64,000 nt of DNA from an uncultured Pseudomonadota bacterium (GTDB lineage: Bacteria > Pseudomonadota > Gammaproteobacteria > Steroidobacterales > Steroidobacteraceae). The notes under the pieces were generated by a model. That model searched no databases. It was not told where the DNA came from and was given only the letters and a program-made list of their open reading frames with translations. The stretch lies in assembly GCA_903927005.1 (NCBI GenBank), contig CAIYLH010000105.1:1-64000 (forward strand). The letters run 5' to 3'. Each line of letters begins with the position of its first letter. The stretch's first letter is position 1. Below, piece by piece: positions 46,467 to 54,914 of the stretch. The translations under genes and the position numbers were made by a program.

Positions 46467-46889
46467 GTGGGCGTCGAGTTAGCTCCCGGACTCGTCGTTC
46501 CCGACGACGAGCTGGTGTACGACTACATCCGCTCGCCCGGACCTGGCGGCCAGAACGTCAACAAGGTGGCAAGCGCAGTGCAGCTGCGCTACAACGCCGG
46601 CGCGTCGGTGCTGCTGGACGAATGGACGCGTTCGCGGCTCGCAACGCTGGCCGGCCGGCGGCTGACCAAGGATGGCTGGATCGTCCTGACCGCGCACCGA
46701 CTGCGGACCCAGGAAGGCAACCGTCGCGACGCCGAGGGACGCCTCGCCGAGCTCATCCTGACCGCGCGCGAGCGCCCCAAGCCGCGCCGTGCGACGCGCC
46801 CGACGCGCGGCTCGAAGGAACGCAGACTCGAAGGCAAGAAGCAGCGCACCGAGACCAAGGACAATCGCCGCCGACCCGGGATCGACTGA
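46467..46889 (+). CDS. arfB: Alternative ribosome-rescue factor, peptidyl-tRNA hydrolase ArfB (YaeJ)
   Basis: 140 aa from a GTG. Releases peptides on ribosomes stalled at mRNA ends. The catalytic GGQ is G27-G28-Q29 in RSPGPGGQNVNKV, as in class I release factors, but there is no stop-codon recognition domain. The C-terminal basic tail (about 100-140, rich in Lys/Arg) is the part that enters the empty mRNA channel. One base after the mscS-type gene. Confidence 0.94.
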   Translation: MGVELAPGLVVPDDELVYDYIRSPGPGGQNVNKVASAVQLRYNAGASVLLDEWTRSRLATLAGRRLTKDGWIVLTAHRLRTQEGNRRDAEGRLAELILTARERPKPRRATRPTRGSKERRLEGKKQRTETKDNRRRPGID

Positions 46890-46892
46890 ACC

Positions 46893-47717
46893 CTACAGGC
46901 GCGTGGCAGGCGGTGGGATGACCGGTGGTGGCGTGGTAGGCGGCCCACCGCGCGTATGGTCCTTCAGATAGACATCCCAGATTTTCGCCACCGTGAGCAG
47001 CTCCTCGCCGCAGCGCGGCAGCCGCTCGGGCGGCACGAGCCCACGCTCACGCACCGCGGCGTGGTTGCCCGGCGCGTTGCCATAGAGGATGCAGGCAACC
47101 TCTTCAAGGCGCGCGCGGCCGAAGGCATGTGTCTCCAGAAACTCGAGGCCGGCCTCCGGATCCCGCAGCGCGGCATCGTAGAACTCAAGCGCCGCCGCGG
47201 CACTCGGGTCACCCTCCTGCTCGGCCGCCGCCAGCGTAATCGCCGCGAATTCGTCGCCCGCCCGCTCCTGGCCCTGCGGCACCGGCAGGCCATACAGCGA
47301 TACCAACGCCCGGCCAATCTCGTTGAACAGTGCGAAGGTGACCGCACCGGAAAACATCTGCTCGGCCCGTTCCGGAGTGGCGCCGCTCTCGCCGGCAATG
47401 ACCAGCACCGCATCAAGGAACTCGTAGCAGACCAACACCGTACGCGTCTCGGCGCTCCAACTGGTCGTGCTATGGCTGCACTCCGCCATTCTGAGGGTTA
47501 CCGTCGCGGGCAACTCGAGCACCCGATTCAGCTCCGCGGCAACCGACTCAAGGAAGCGCTCGCGGCGCAATTCGTCATAGTAGACGCCGTAGTCGACGGT
47601 CTCCGGCTTCTGGTAGGCGGTAATGAAGTCATGGCGCTCGGGTGCAGCGGCGACGGCGGCGCCAGCCACCAGCAGCGCACCGAACAGCGCCGCAAATCGA
47701 CCCACGATCCGACTCAT
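46893..47717 (-). CDS. DUF4344 protein with degenerate metallopeptidase motif
   Basis: 274 aa with a signal peptide (about 1-24) and a Pro-rich end. It matches DUF4344, a putative zincin family whose motif is HExxH followed by ALIDLYDLP-like sequence. Here the equivalent segment is FALFNEIGRALVSLYGLPVPQGQERAGDEFAAI, so N132 and R136 take the place of the two zinc His while E133 is kept. It is probably exported and non-catalytic. The start overlaps the MMPL stop (ATGA), placing it last in the envelope cluster. The reading frame is intact, so it is not called a pseudogene. Confidence 0.8.
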   Translation of the reverse strand: MSRIVGRFAALFGALLVAGAAVAAAPERHDFITAYQKPETVDYGVYYDELRRERFLESVAAELNRVLELPATVTLRMAECSHSTTSWSAETRTVLVCYEFLDAVLVIAGESGATPERAEQMFSGAVTFALFNEIGRALVSLYGLPVPQGQERAGDEFAAITLAAAEQEGDPSAAAALEFYDAALRDPEAGLEFLETHAFGRARLEEVACILYGNAPGNHAAVRERGLVPPERLPRCGEELLTVAKIWDVYLKDHTRGGPPTTPPPVIPPPATRL

Positions 47718-50083
47718 TCGGCGGTCCCCGTGCGCGCCTGCGGCACGAACCAGGCCGCCAGGGCCGGCAACAGCAGCATCGCAGCGAGCATGTTGACGCC
47801 GAACATGAAGGTCAGCATCAGGCCGACGTCGGCCTGAAACTTGAGCGGCGAAAGCACCCAGGTGGCCACCCCGAGCGCAAGCGTGACGCCGGTAAAGAAA
47901 ATGCTCGCGCCGGTGACCCGCAGCGTGCGCAGGTAGGCCTCCCGGACGTTGCACCCGGCGCGGAGGAAGCCCTGCATGCGGCTGAACAGGTAGATCCCGT
48001 AGTCGACGCCGATGCCGGCGCCAAGCGCCACCATGGGCAGGGTCGTGACCTTGAGACCTATGCCGACGAGGGCCATCACGGCGTAGACGAGTATCGAAAC
48101 GAGCGCGAGTGGAATCATTACGAGTACGGTACCGGTCAGCGAGCGGAATGTCAGGAAGCACATGATGCCGATCGCGACGAACAGATACACGAGAATCGGA
48201 ATCTCCTTGGCGCGGACTTCCTCGTTTTGCGCCGCCATCACCCCGACATTGCCAGTGGCGAGCCTGAACTTCACCTCCGGCGACGGATGCGCCGCACGAA
48301 ATGCCGTCGCCGCGCCAACGACCCGCTGGATCGTCTCGGCACGATGGTCGGCGAGGAACAGCATGATCGGCATCACGCTACAGTCCTTGTTCAACAGCCC
48401 GGTGCTCGTATCGATGTAGCCCTGAGCCTGCACCAGCGCATGCTCGTTGCGCGGCAGGTTGCGCCACTTCAGCGAGCCTTCGCTCCAGCCCGCGCTGACG
48501 ATCTTCGACACCCCCGGCAGGCTGACGACGTCGCGCACGCCCTCGACATTGGCCATGTGCCAGGCAAAGTCGTCAATTCGATGCATGATCTCGTAGCTCA
48601 CGCAGCCGTTTGGCGGCGTCTCGACGATGACGTTGAGCATGTCCGTGCCGATGGAGAACTTGCGGGTAATCACGTCGGTATCGCGGTTGTAGCGCGAATC
48701 CCGGCGCAGTTCGGGCACGCCTGCCTCGGTGTCGCCTATCGGCGTATGGCGCCCCTTCAGGAAGCCCGCCACGCCCAGCACGACGGCGACGAGAATCAGC
48801 ACCGCGGCGACGCGCCGCTCACCGATCCGCGACAGGCTGTGCCACAGCGGCGCCAGCGCCGCCTGGCGGGTACGGACCCTGTCTGCGTAACCCGGATCGA
48901 AGCTCGTGTAGGACACCAGCACCGGCAACAAGATCAGGTCGGTCAGAATCACGACGCCGACACCGAGGCTGGCGGTAATCGCCATCTCGCGGATCACCTC
49001 GACCGGAATCGCGAGGATCGTCACGAAGCCGACGAGGTCCGCGAGCAACGCGACGATCGCCGGCAGGAACAACAACCGGAAGGTGCGGCGCGCCGCCTCG
49101 TTGCTATCGGCACCGTCAAGGGCTGCATCGCTGACGGCGCTGATCTTCTGCACGCCATGCGAGACACCGATGGCGAAAATCACGAACGGCACGAGAATGC
49201 CGAGTGGATCCACGCCGTAGCCAAGCACGACCAGCAGCCCGAGCTGCCAAACCACCGCGACGATGGAACAGACGACCGGCACCAGCGCGATGCGCAACGA
49301 CTGAATGTAGGTCCAGACCAGCAGCGCGGTCAGCAGCACCGTCGCCACTGCAAAAAACACCACCGCCAAGGCGCCGCGGGCGATGTCGTCGACGACCTTG
49401 GCGAAACCTATAACGTGCACATCGACGTGGTTCGGCGCGATGCCCAATAGCTTGTCGCCGCGCTCGATGTGATGGCGCACGCTCTCCAGCGCCTGACCGA
49501 CGTGGATCAGATCGACGGCTCTGCCGGTGGCCGGATCCTGCTCGAGCAACTGGGCTGAAACCACCGCGCCGGAGAAGTCGTTGGCGACCAGCCGGCCGAC
49601 GATACCGGCCTTGAGGATGTTTTCGCGCACCCGCGCGAGCCCCTCCGGCGTCGGCGCGAACGCCGGCGGCACGACGTCACCGGCCTGGATGCCACCCTCG
49701 ACCACCTCGGTGTATCGCGTGTTGGGCGTCCACAGCGACTGGACACGGGCGCGGTCAACCCCGGGAATGAAGAACACCTCATCGGTCACCGTCTTCAGTG
49801 CCTGCATGAACTCCGGCGTGAACATGTTGCCGTCGCGGGCGACCAGCGCGATCAGTACGCGGTTCGCGCCACCGAACTCCGCCTGCCGCTCGAGGTAGGT
49901 GCGCATGTACTCATGCTTGAGCGGCAGCTGCTTGGTGAAGCGCGTGTCGATGTACAGGCCGCGCACGGCCAGCGTCGCGAACAGCACCGTGAACACGCCG
50001 AACAGCACGAGCAGCAGCCGCCTGCGCCCGAACACGAATCGCTCCAGCGAGCGGATGAAGGCCGGTTCGGTGCTGGGAAGCAT
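47714..50083 (-). CDS. MMPL/RND-superfamily transporter
   Basis: 789 aa. Proton-driven membrane transporter of the hydrophobe type (HpnN/MmpL/Patched-like): transmembrane helix near 20-40, large periplasmic loop to about 230, five helices (about 230-400), a second periplasmic loop (about 440-600), then five helices to the C-terminus, with the GxxxDYGI-type segment ALGAGIGVDYGIYLFSRM near 690. Such proteins export lipids or other hydrophobic molecules from the inner membrane. It lies between the YCF48-like gene (7 bp) and DUF4344 (overlap). Cargo unknown. Confidence 0.9.
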   Translation of the reverse strand: MLPSTEPAFIRSLERFVFGRRRLLLVLFGVFTVLFATLAVRGLYIDTRFTKQLPLKHEYMRTYLERQAEFGGANRVLIALVARDGNMFTPEFMQALKTVTDEVFFIPGVDRARVQSLWTPNTRYTEVVEGGIQAGDVVPPAFAPTPEGLARVRENILKAGIVGRLVANDFSGAVVSAQLLEQDPATGRAVDLIHVGQALESVRHHIERGDKLLGIAPNHVDVHVIGFAKVVDDIARGALAVVFFAVATVLLTALLVWTYIQSLRIALVPVVCSIVAVVWQLGLLVVLGYGVDPLGILVPFVIFAIGVSHGVQKISAVSDAALDGADSNEAARRTFRLLFLPAIVALLADLVGFVTILAIPVEVIREMAITASLGVGVVILTDLILLPVLVSYTSFDPGYADRVRTRQAALAPLWHSLSRIGERRVAAVLILVAVVLGVAGFLKGRHTPIGDTEAGVPELRRDSRYNRDTDVITRKFSIGTDMLNVIVETPPNGCVSYEIMHRIDDFAWHMANVEGVRDVVSLPGVSKIVSAGWSEGSLKWRNLPRNEHALVQAQGYIDTSTGLLNKDCSVMPIMLFLADHRAETIQRVVGAATAFRAAHPSPEVKFRLATGNVGVMAAQNEEVRAKEIPILVYLFVAIGIMCFLTFRSLTGTVLVMIPLALVSILVYAVMALVGIGLKVTTLPMVALGAGIGVDYGIYLFSRMQGFLRAGCNVREAYLRTLRVTGASIFFTGVTLALGVATWVLSPLKFQADVGLMLTFMFGVNMLAAMLLLPALAAWFVPQARTGTAE

Positions 50084-50090
50084 GGGTCTG

Positions 50091-51170
50091 CTAACCCCCC
50101 GGGACGAGTGCCGTCAGCGGCAGGCGAGTGGCGCCGCCGTCACCGGCGACAACGAGGCCGCCCGGTACGGCAGCAACCGCGGCCAGTCCCTTGCGGTTGG
50201 GCAGCTGCACTCGCCGGAAGCTATGCGCGCCGTCGTGACTGAGGAGCACGACGCCGGCGAGGCCGACAATGGCAACCGGTCCATCGGCAAGCCGCACGCC
50301 ACCGGAGAGCAGCGCTTCGGTGCCGCTGTCAACCTTGGACCAGCTGAGGCCTGCGTCCTCGGAGCGGTACAGGTGACCGCGCAAACCGTAAGCCAGCAGC
50401 ACGTCGCCACCGAGCGGCAGCACACCGAAAAATGAGCCGGGATACGGCGATCGCAGGACCCGCCAGTGCGTACCGCCATCGTCGGAGCGATACAGGCGAC
50501 CGGCCTCTGCGGCGATGTACAGCCGGCCGCGCTCGTCGCCGGCGATGGCGTTGAGGTGCGGCTGGGTGATGCCCTCGTCATCCGCCATCGGATCGACGGC
50601 CCTGTCCTTCGCCGCCGCATGTGGCGACACCAGCGGCTGCGGCTCGAATGCTGCGGACGTCCAGCTGCGGCCGCCGTCGGCGGAGCGGTAAACGGTGGCG
50701 AACGCGCCCACCGCAACGCCATGCCCGGCCGCATCGAACCAGATCCCGAGCAGCGGCTGTTGACGCTCGGGAGCCCAGTGACGCAACTCCCAGCTGCGGC
50801 CGCCGTCCTCGGTACGCAGGATGGCCTCGTCGTGACCTACCGCCCAGCCGTGAGTTGCGTCGACGAAGTAGACCGCCGTCAGCGTCGATGACGTCGGCGC
50901 CGGCGACTGACGCCAAGAGGCGCCCGCGTCGGCGCTGACCAGAACGTGACCGCGCTCGCCGACGGCGACGAGGTTGCCACCTGGCAGTGTGGCGACACCG
51001 AGCAGCAGCGAGCGGGGCGCCAGTCGGGCCATGACGGCAGCTGTCGGCCCCTCGATGGGGCCGACAGCATCGGCTGCAGCGCCGACCAGCAGGGCGACGA
51101 GACCCGCCGCCGCCGCGGCCAGAATGGCGCGCGCGGGCCCGCCGCGGGGCAACGAGCCGCCGGCGCGCAT
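50091..51170 (-). CDS. YCF48/BNR-repeat beta-propeller protein, exported
   Basis: 359 aa. A hydrophobic N-terminus (about 12-32, signal or anchor) then repeated beta-propeller blades with Asp-box-like signatures: SADAGASW, TEDGGRSWEL, SADGGRSWTS, SDDGGTHW, SEDAGLSWSK. Related to Ycf48/HCF136, a photosystem assembly factor, but in proteobacteria this subfamily travels with DUF1302, DUF1329 and MMPL genes. Role unknown, perhaps an assembly or cargo-binding factor. Start ATG has a weak ribosome site, 16 bp after DUF1329. Confidence 0.87.
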   Translation of the reverse strand: MRAGGSLPRGGPARAILAAAAAGLVALLVGAAADAVGPIEGPTAAVMARLAPRSLLLGVATLPGGNLVAVGERGHVLVSADAGASWRQSPAPTSSTLTAVYFVDATHGWAVGHDEAILRTEDGGRSWELRHWAPERQQPLLGIWFDAAGHGVAVGAFATVYRSADGGRSWTSAAFEPQPLVSPHAAAKDRAVDPMADDEGITQPHLNAIAGDERGRLYIAAEAGRLYRSDDGGTHWRVLRSPYPGSFFGVLPLGGDVLLAYGLRGHLYRSEDAGLSWSKVDSGTEALLSGGVRLADGPVAIVGLAGVVLLSHDGAHSFRRVQLPNRKGLAAVAAVPGGLVVAGDGGATRLPLTALVPGG

Positions 51171-51186
51171 ATCGTTGGGCGAACCC

Positions 51187-52560
51187 TTAGCGGGTGCCGC
51201 GCGACTGCAGCACAGCTGGGGTGTAGTCCGCCAACGTGCGCTGGATGCCGAAATCGTAGGAGTGGTCAACGCGTTCCTCGAAGCCGAGGGCCAGATAGCG
51301 GCGCTCAGCAAGATCGTAGGTCAACTCCATCGTGGTCCAGAAGGTCGGCACGTTGTAATAGTTAATGCCGTGGCCTTCCTGCACGCGCCACAACTGATCG
51401 CGGTTGTCATAGCAATCGACCGCGACGATCTGCCAAGAATCCTCGTCGAAATAGAGCGTGCGGCGCTTGTACAGATGGCGCTGACCCGCTTTGGTCGTCG
51501 CCTCGACGACCCAGACCCGGTGCAGCTCGTAACGCGCGAGATCCTGGTTGATGTGCAGCGGCCGAATGACGTCGTTCGGCTTCGTCTTCGCCCAGTGCAG
51601 CTTGTAGGCGTTGTACGGGACGAACATTTCCTTCTTGCCGACCAGCTTCCAGTCGTAGCGCTCAGGACTGCCGTTGTACATGTCGAACTGGTCAGCGGTA
51701 CGCAGGCCGTCGGAGGCAGTGCCTGGGTTGTCGAACGCGACATCCGGTGCGCGCCGCACGCGGCGCTGGCCGGGATTGTAGACCCAGGCGCGGCGGTTCT
51801 CCTTGGACTGGTCCAGCGTTTCGTGCACCAGCAGGATCTCGCCAGCTACGCGCGCCGGCGCGATCGTCTCCTGGATGAAGTACAAGATAACGTTCTTGAG
51901 ATCCGCTTCCCTGGCGTTCTGCATCGAATAGGCGACGTAGAACTCGTCGTGGAACTTGACCATATTGTACGAGCCGGACTGCAGCACGGCAGCCTGACCA
52001 ATCTCGCGCTGCGCGATATCAGCCCGGTAACGCAGCACGTGGTTCCAGAATGCCTCGAGGCCGGACTTCGGGATCGGGAACGGAATGCCTTCCGCCGCGC
52101 CGACGACGCCGTTGCCGCCGGGTGCGAGTTGCGCGGTCGTTGCGATCTGCTTGGTCGCGTCATAGATACGCTGCGGCGAGGCGGCGGTGCGTCGCGTCGG
52201 GTACACGTTCATGAAGAACGTGTCCTTGTACTGGCGCAGCAGCGCCTTGTCGCCCTCCGTAAGGCGATCCGCGTACTGCGTCATGTTCGCCGCGGTGATC
52301 TTGAACTGCGGCTTGTCGGCCGCGAATGGATCCGGCGCACGACCCGGCGAGGCGAAGGCAGGAAAGCCGGCCTTCGCCGGCGACGACAGACCGCCCTCCC
52401 AGGCCGGGATCGTGCCGGCGGCATTACCAGCCTTCTCGCCGCCTAGCGGGGTGAGATCGACACCGAGGCGCGCTGCTTCCTGGGCGGTAATGGCCGCGTG
52501 AACCAGACCGACCGGGGACAGCGTGAGCGCCGCGATCGCTGCGAATTTTGCGAGCTGCAT
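51187..52560 (-). CDS. DUF1329 family exported protein (LolA-like fold expected)
   Basis: 457 aa with a signal peptide (MQLAKFAAIAALTLSPVG..., about 1-22). The mature start AAITAQEAARLGVDLTPLGGEKAGNAAGTIPAWEGGL is the DUF1329 hallmark, with PGQRRVRRAP and YKLVGKKEMFVPYNAYKL-like blocks later. DUF1329 is thought to resemble the LolA/LolB lipoprotein-carrier fold (knowledge recalled, not tested). ATG with GAGGGG 7 nt upstream; an ATG 15 nt earlier is in frame. Follows DUF1302 by 11 bp. Confidence 0.9.
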   Translation of the reverse strand: MQLAKFAAIAALTLSPVGLVHAAITAQEAARLGVDLTPLGGEKAGNAAGTIPAWEGGLSSPAKAGFPAFASPGRAPDPFAADKPQFKITAANMTQYADRLTEGDKALLRQYKDTFFMNVYPTRRTAASPQRIYDATKQIATTAQLAPGGNGVVGAAEGIPFPIPKSGLEAFWNHVLRYRADIAQREIGQAAVLQSGSYNMVKFHDEFYVAYSMQNAREADLKNVILYFIQETIAPARVAGEILLVHETLDQSKENRRAWVYNPGQRRVRRAPDVAFDNPGTASDGLRTADQFDMYNGSPERYDWKLVGKKEMFVPYNAYKLHWAKTKPNDVIRPLHINQDLARYELHRVWVVEATTKAGQRHLYKRRTLYFDEDSWQIVAVDCYDNRDQLWRVQEGHGINYYNVPTFWTTMELTYDLAERRYLALGFEERVDHSYDFGIQRTLADYTPAVLQSRGTR

Positions 52561-52571
52561 GTGGATACCCC

Positions 52572-54677
52572 TCAAAACGAGAACTTGATTGTTGCCGCGG
52601 CGAAATCGCGGTCAATCAATTCGTTGTATCGGCCAGCGCCGCCATAAGTGGTGTAGCTGGCATCCAGCTCCCACCGGTTCTGTAGGTTGCCACTGACGCC
52701 CAGCGTCAACGCATGACGACCCTCGACGAAATTGCCACCAGGTCCCGGCGTCGTGCCCTTCACATCGTGCTGCCACGACAGGCGCGGACTGATGTTCCAC
52801 GCCCCAAGCAGGCCCGGATAGTCGAGCCGCGTGGCGACGCGGTAACCCCACGAAAAGTCATCGGCAAAGCGATTCAGCGGCTCCACCTCGCCGAAGTGCA
52901 GACCGGCCAGCGCAAGGTTGCCGGACACCGAGGTGCCGGGACCGTTGAAACGCAGGCCCTGCCCGTTCGGTCCACCGGTGGTCTTGCTGGGCAGGTTCGG
53001 GATGCTGGTCGCACCTATCTCAGCGAGCAGCACAACCTGCTGCGCGCCGAGCATGGGCGGAAACGCCTTGGTTGCCGTCGTCTGCAACTGCCAGACATCG
53101 TAGCGCCCCCAGCCTTGCACCGTTCCACCGGGCGCGAAGGAGCCGAGTTGGCCGCAGCGGCTCAGGGTCGGCGCACCCGCGATGCAGGTGCTCGGGAACG
53201 TGCCGCCCGGATGGGTGAGCGGGAACAGCCCCTGCTCCAGCGGAGTGAGCGCCGCGAACAGCAACTCGACATCGTCGAACTGCAGTGGCGTGTCCTTGCG
53301 GTACTCAAGCTCGCCCTGCAAGGCGACACCGCTGGTGCCAAGCTCGGTGTTGAAAGACACCGCGAAGGTCTGCAACTTGTCCGGATACTCGACGAAGTAA
53401 TCCGCGGTCTGGGCGAACTCGTGCGTCGCAAACGCGTTGGCCTGCGCCGCGACGCTGCCGCCACCGAGATAGGTATTCGCCCCGACCGTCGCGTAGCTCT
53501 GTAGCGTCGCCAGCGAGATGTCGCCGCCCGCGTGGTGGGCAGCGGAAGCACCCGCCAATGCACCCACATTGATCGCCGCCGCGGTCGGCAGTCCCGCGAC
53601 CAGCGCCTGGGCGGTCGCCGCAATCGCCGTGGCGGTACCTGCAGCATTGCCAAGGCCGACCGCGGTGCCCGCATGGCCGCTGATCATCGGCAAGCGGCTC
53701 GCGTAGTTCATGAAATAGAAGCCAAGCTCCGTGCCACTACCGAGGTTCGGCAGCGACCAGCGGAACGCGATGCCGTACTGGCCGCTCTTCTTGGGATCGA
53801 CGCGCAGCCCCTGCGGTACGCCCTGGAAGTTAGTGATGAATGGCCCGCCCAGCGAGCGGAAGTCGGTGCCTTGATCTGAATACGCGCCGAAGCCGAGGAA
53901 CACGCGCTTGCCGCCGGCCGAGACATAGTCGTTGGCAGAGAAGTACGTGCCTTCCGGCTCAGGCTCAGTTCGCTTCCACTCGAGCAGATAGAAAGCCTCC
54001 AGCGAGGTGTGCTCCGTGGTGCCGAGAGTCGCCTTGATCATCGACTGGGGTAGGTAGCCTTCCTTGAGCTCCGAGCCTGGGACGCGCAGCGCCGACACGT
54101 CGACCGGGTTGATCTGCGTAAGCCCCCCCTGAATGAAGGTGCTCTCGCCCCAGTTAACGATCTGCTTGCCAGCCCGCAACTCGAACGGATGCCCCTCACC
54201 GAGCTTCCACTTGCCGTAAGCGAACGCGTCGAGCAGCCGCACGTAGCGGCCAGCCAGATCCTTGGCATCGTTCGTCAGCGGCGTGCGCGCCATCGTGCCG
54301 TCCATGACGGCGCGATCATAGAGCGCGGAGGCGCGCGTGAAGAGACCGTAGTTTTGCCACTTGAGGGCAAACTCGCTCGTGATCTTGAACGCCTGACTGA
54401 ACGCATGGCCCTTGTTGAAGTTCAGGTCACCGTTGTCGATGTTCGGAGAACGGCCGGTGCCGCCCTCGCCGGTGCCAATTATCGCAGGGTCCTGAGTCTT
54501 GAGGCGCCACCCCTGCCCATACGAGACGGTGGTGTCCCAGTTGCCGGTGATCGACCCGTCCGCATTCTGGAAGTCGAACGCGCCGGCCGTGGATACGACC
54601 CCGAGCGCAACGACTGCTAAGCCTGCCTGTATGGCGCGGCGGAGGATCTGATGCGGGCCCGCAGATTGAGTTTTCAT
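52572..54677 (-). CDS. DUF1302 family outer-membrane protein
   Basis: 701 aa with a signal peptide (to about residue 33, ...STAGA). The mature part begins FDFQNADGSITGNWDTTVSYGQGWRL, the DUF1302 opening, and ends in Phe (ATIKFSF), as expected for an outer-membrane beta-barrel. An Ala/Gly-rich insertion near residues 330-390 is unlike the barrel strands around it. First gene of the cluster; ATG with GGGGAG 6 nt upstream. A possible promoter (TTGCGA and TAATAA, 19 nt apart, 54795-54825) lies upstream. Substrate unknown. Confidence 0.9.
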   Translation of the reverse strand: MKTQSAGPHQILRRAIQAGLAVVALGVVSTAGAFDFQNADGSITGNWDTTVSYGQGWRLKTQDPAIIGTGEGGTGRSPNIDNGDLNFNKGHAFSQAFKITSEFALKWQNYGLFTRASALYDRAVMDGTMARTPLTNDAKDLAGRYVRLLDAFAYGKWKLGEGHPFELRAGKQIVNWGESTFIQGGLTQINPVDVSALRVPGSELKEGYLPQSMIKATLGTTEHTSLEAFYLLEWKRTEPEPEGTYFSANDYVSAGGKRVFLGFGAYSDQGTDFRSLGGPFITNFQGVPQGLRVDPKKSGQYGIAFRWSLPNLGSGTELGFYFMNYASRLPMISGHAGTAVGLGNAAGTATAIAATAQALVAGLPTAAAINVGALAGASAAHHAGGDISLATLQSYATVGANTYLGGGSVAAQANAFATHEFAQTADYFVEYPDKLQTFAVSFNTELGTSGVALQGELEYRKDTPLQFDDVELLFAALTPLEQGLFPLTHPGGTFPSTCIAGAPTLSRCGQLGSFAPGGTVQGWGRYDVWQLQTTATKAFPPMLGAQQVVLLAEIGATSIPNLPSKTTGGPNGQGLRFNGPGTSVSGNLALAGLHFGEVEPLNRFADDFSWGYRVATRLDYPGLLGAWNISPRLSWQHDVKGTTPGPGGNFVEGRHALTLGVSGNLQNRWELDASYTTYGGAGRYNELIDRDFAAATIKFSF

Positions 54678-54914
54678 TCTCGCTCCCCGTGACTTGCCAA
54701 AGGCTGCCCAACGGCCGCGTCCTCAGCCGCCCACGGCGCAATCCTGCGCTGCGAGCGACGATTCCTGCCGCAGGTGCGGTAGACGCCTGTTGCGTTATTA
54801 CCGAGCCGGCGACCGAACGTCGCAACCATAAAGCAGAAGCATAGCCGGGTGCGAGGCCGGCGTAGCAGCGGGAAACCGAGCCTCCCGGCTCTTGCACCGC
54901 AGCAACAACAGGCG

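Noticed and set aside
46893..47717. DUF4344 gene as a pseudogene
   Set aside because: Although the HExxH site is lost, the frame is intact, has a signal peptide and is translationally coupled to the MMPL gene.
47642..49450. 602-aa open frame opposite the MMPL gene
   Set aside because: Rich in His, Arg, Gln and Asp, no signal for translation, and fully antisense to a transporter with clear helices.
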